Origin: MED-G105 sp039025235
Lineage (GTDB): Bacteria > Pseudomonadota > Alphaproteobacteria > Caulobacterales > Parvularculaceae
Direction of reading: 5' to 3'
Assembly (NCBI GenBank): GCA_039025235.1
Contig: JBCCOS010000003.1
Coordinates: 244,294 to 308,293 of the forward strand
DNA length: 64,000 nucleotides
Position numbers and translations under genes: made by a program. The notes beneath the pieces are model-generated. The model saw only the letters and a list, made by a program, of their open reading frames with translations. It had not been told where the DNA came from and ran no database searches. Positions 63,201 to 64,000 of this stretch are shown here, one piece after another (the first letter of the stretch is position 1; each line of letters opens with the position of its first letter).

Positions 63201-63863
63201 TTAAAAAGACTGGAGGCTATGAATTTTGCGGAGATTTCAGCAGCGGCACAGAAAACTCGTGTCGATGCCGATATGGCCGTCGTTGTGCGAGATATAAGGC
63301 TGCGTCGATCCCGTAATGGCAACCCTTTTGCGTGGGTGGAATGCTCGGATGCAACGGGTGATTTTGAGGTAACGGTGTTTTCTGAAACGCTTTCTAAATC
63401 TAGGGATCTTCTTGAGTCAGGATCATTATTGTTATTACGTGTCGGCGCTGAGGCACGCGATGGCGATGTCCGGTTCACTTGCGAAAGTGCTCGGCGGCTT
63501 GATGCGGCAGCGGCGCAAACCACCTCACAATTGCGCGTGGGTGTTCAGTCAGAGGCCGCTCTTGCTGCCGTGAAACGGCGGCTTGCAGCCGTAAAACCAC
63601 CAACACCTCAGGAGGCGGGGGATGTTTTTATTACGCTACATCTGAAAAAAAGCCCGGGCGATGCAGACATCGATCAAAGATCGCTCATGTCGGCGGCAGC
63701 GTACGATGTCACGGAAATGCCGTGCAGTATCGAAAAACCGGATACCGCCTCACTTATTGAACGCTGTGTTGACCTTAAACTTCCAGAGAAAGCGCTTTGT
63801 ACCCCTGCCGTTCGGAGTGCTCTCAAGGCATTGGACGGCGTTGTGGACGTGGAGTTGATCTAA
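60264..63863 (+). CDS. dnaE: DNA polymerase III alpha subunit
   Basis: 1199 residues. It is the main replicative polymerase. The PHP domain opens with FIHLHVHSAYSLSESAIK. The polymerase core has GPGRGSGAGSVVAW and MPDFDIDFCQDRRDEV (catalytic Asps), and YGFNKSHAAAYAYIAYQTAYLKANYPA. A QxxLF clamp-binding motif, SQRGLFDD, lies near residue 930, then an OB domain (FAWVECSDATGDFEVTVFSE). GGAG is somewhat far upstream of ATG 60264. The remaining 137 bases after the stop show no feature. Confidence 0.97.
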   Translation: MADFIHLHVHSAYSLSESAIKSTRLKDLCLAASAPAVGVADTNNLFGALEFSETLSGAGVQPLPGYQQSIEVLSLAEAEPNGSRPSHLVLIAQNAEGFRNLMRLTSRSFISSARLDIPCASFDWLADLSEGVVCLSGGYDGPIDRLVRADRSDEAGMLIEQLAKTFPNRFYMELQRHEGRDWSAAEAFTLDNAYRIGLPIVATNEPFFPTADDFEAHDALLCIADGAYVHQDDRRKVTSEHYFKSADEMHALFEDLPEAVSTTFDIARRCAFRPRTHPPILPRFVAQASVEGNDEVRVETLTDAELAEGEANELERQARAGLEARLNVIEAAAPIQDYWSRLERELGIIKQMGFPGYFLIVSDFIKWSKANNIPVGPGRGSGAGSVVAWALTITDLDPLRFGLLFERFLNPERVSMPDFDIDFCQDRRDEVIRYVQEKYGRDRVAQIITFGKLQARAVVRDVGRVLGLPFGQVDRLCKLIPNNPANPVTLAEAIDTEPRLQEERDKEESVATLLSTALKLEGLYRHASTHAAGVVIGDRPLDELTPLYLDPRAEMPATQYNMKWVEPAGLVKFDFLGLKTLTVIEKAAEFVRNSDPALLEFSPERVPTKDEPTFRMLGEGQAVGVFQLESAGMRATLRAMKPDSLEDIIALISLYRPGPMENIPTYVERKKGEAPIDYLHETLQPVLEETYGVIIYQEQVMQIAQILSGYSLGEADLLRRAMGKKKKEEMDKQRIRFVDGAKERGVEPAKASSIFDLVQKFAGYGFNKSHAAAYAYIAYQTAYLKANYPAALLAASMSLDRTNTDKLAIFVKESRDIAVSVMGPHVNHSASDFTVSDGAIFYGLGAIKNVGEVAMDEIAQERKANGSFKDLYDLAERVPLKSVGKRSLENMARAGALDGLAPSRAAALGNVDMILRYSAQVFDDRASSQRGLFDDGPTALERPRFTKVDAETSLEALNNERLALGFYFSGHPLDDYAVELKRLEAMNFAEISAAAQKTRVDADMAVVVRDIRLRRSRNGNPFAWVECSDATGDFEVTVFSETLSKSRDLLESGSLLLLRVGAEARDGDVRFTCESARRLDAAAAQTTSQLRVGVQSEAALAAVKRRLAAVKPPTPQEAGDVFITLHLKKSPGDADIDQRSLMSAAAYDVTEMPCSIEKPDTASLIERCVDLKLPEKALCTPAVRSALKALDGVVDVELI

Positions 63864-64000
63864 CAGGCTGCTGAAATACCTAAATACGGTATGGTTTTCT
63901 AGGGTTGGCCACGTGGTTTTGGTTTGCGTTATTTTCGATTTATGCGTTGTCATTAGGATGTTGGTGATCAGGCAATAGCGTTTCTGGTTGTTATTTTTCC

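Overview
The window is about 64 kb of an alphaproteobacterial chromosome with roughly balanced base composition. This follows from family-level similarity and gene order: a divergent Lrp-type PutR next to a PutA that lacks the ribbon-helix-helix domain, a dense housekeeping block (rnr, topA, dprA, plsY, pyrB, ruvX, gatC, gatA, gatB), TypA, malate synthase G and DnaE. Genus and order cannot be fixed from the sequence. It is ordinary chromosome: no rRNA, insertion sequence, prophage or CRISPR array was seen, and there is one tRNA (Arg, anticodon CCG).

1-13 kb: a partial XRE/cupin regulator at the left edge; putR/putA for proline catabolism with a clear palindromic operator between them; a PYROXD2/CrtI-like FAD oxidoreductase; manC; a MotA/ExbB-like plus OmpA/MotB-like membrane pair; a small exported protein followed by a nested hairpin element; typA. 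13.4-17.5 kb is the most accessory stretch: tRNA-Arg, a ParE-type toxin-antitoxin module, a frameshifted and internally deleted restriction/abortive-infection-like gene, and a PaaX-type regulator divergent from a membrane fatty-acid desaturase.

17.5-34 kb: an orphan NqrB/RnfD-like protein with a DUF2330 partner, uvrC, a DUF3592-like protein, two folate/pterin genes (folB and an SDR), a Na+/Ca2+ exchanger, a 26-residue membrane-protein candidate, a PAS-type protein, a VTT protein/HIBCH-like hydrolase/GST operon, a PilZ protein, an Atm1-type ABC exporter and a DUF3137 protein. 33.6-46 kb is nearly all minus strand and mostly nucleic-acid metabolism: a RecD-like helicase coupled to xth, rnr, an M23 lipoprotein, topA, dprA, plsY, pyrB and ruvX. 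pyrC is absent from its common place between pyrB and plsY.

46-64 kb is plus strand: a secreted HEAAH zinc-protease-like protein, gatC-gatA, then gamma-glutamyltransferase and an alpha/beta hydrolase inserted before gatB, a lipoprotein, a GT39-like membrane glycosyltransferase, a SEL1-like small protein, malate synthase G, a 30-residue membrane-protein candidate and dnaE.

The strongest signal not explained by genes is a dispersed family of about 110-bp imperfect palindromic repeats, with about ten copies or fragments, all intergenic and often just after a stop codon or between convergent genes. Other structure of note is a 15-bp x4 tandem array at the manC start, a perfect 13-bp x5 array at 27.1 kb, and the 145-bp three-stem element at 10.9 kb. 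No complete undescribed multi-gene system could be shown.
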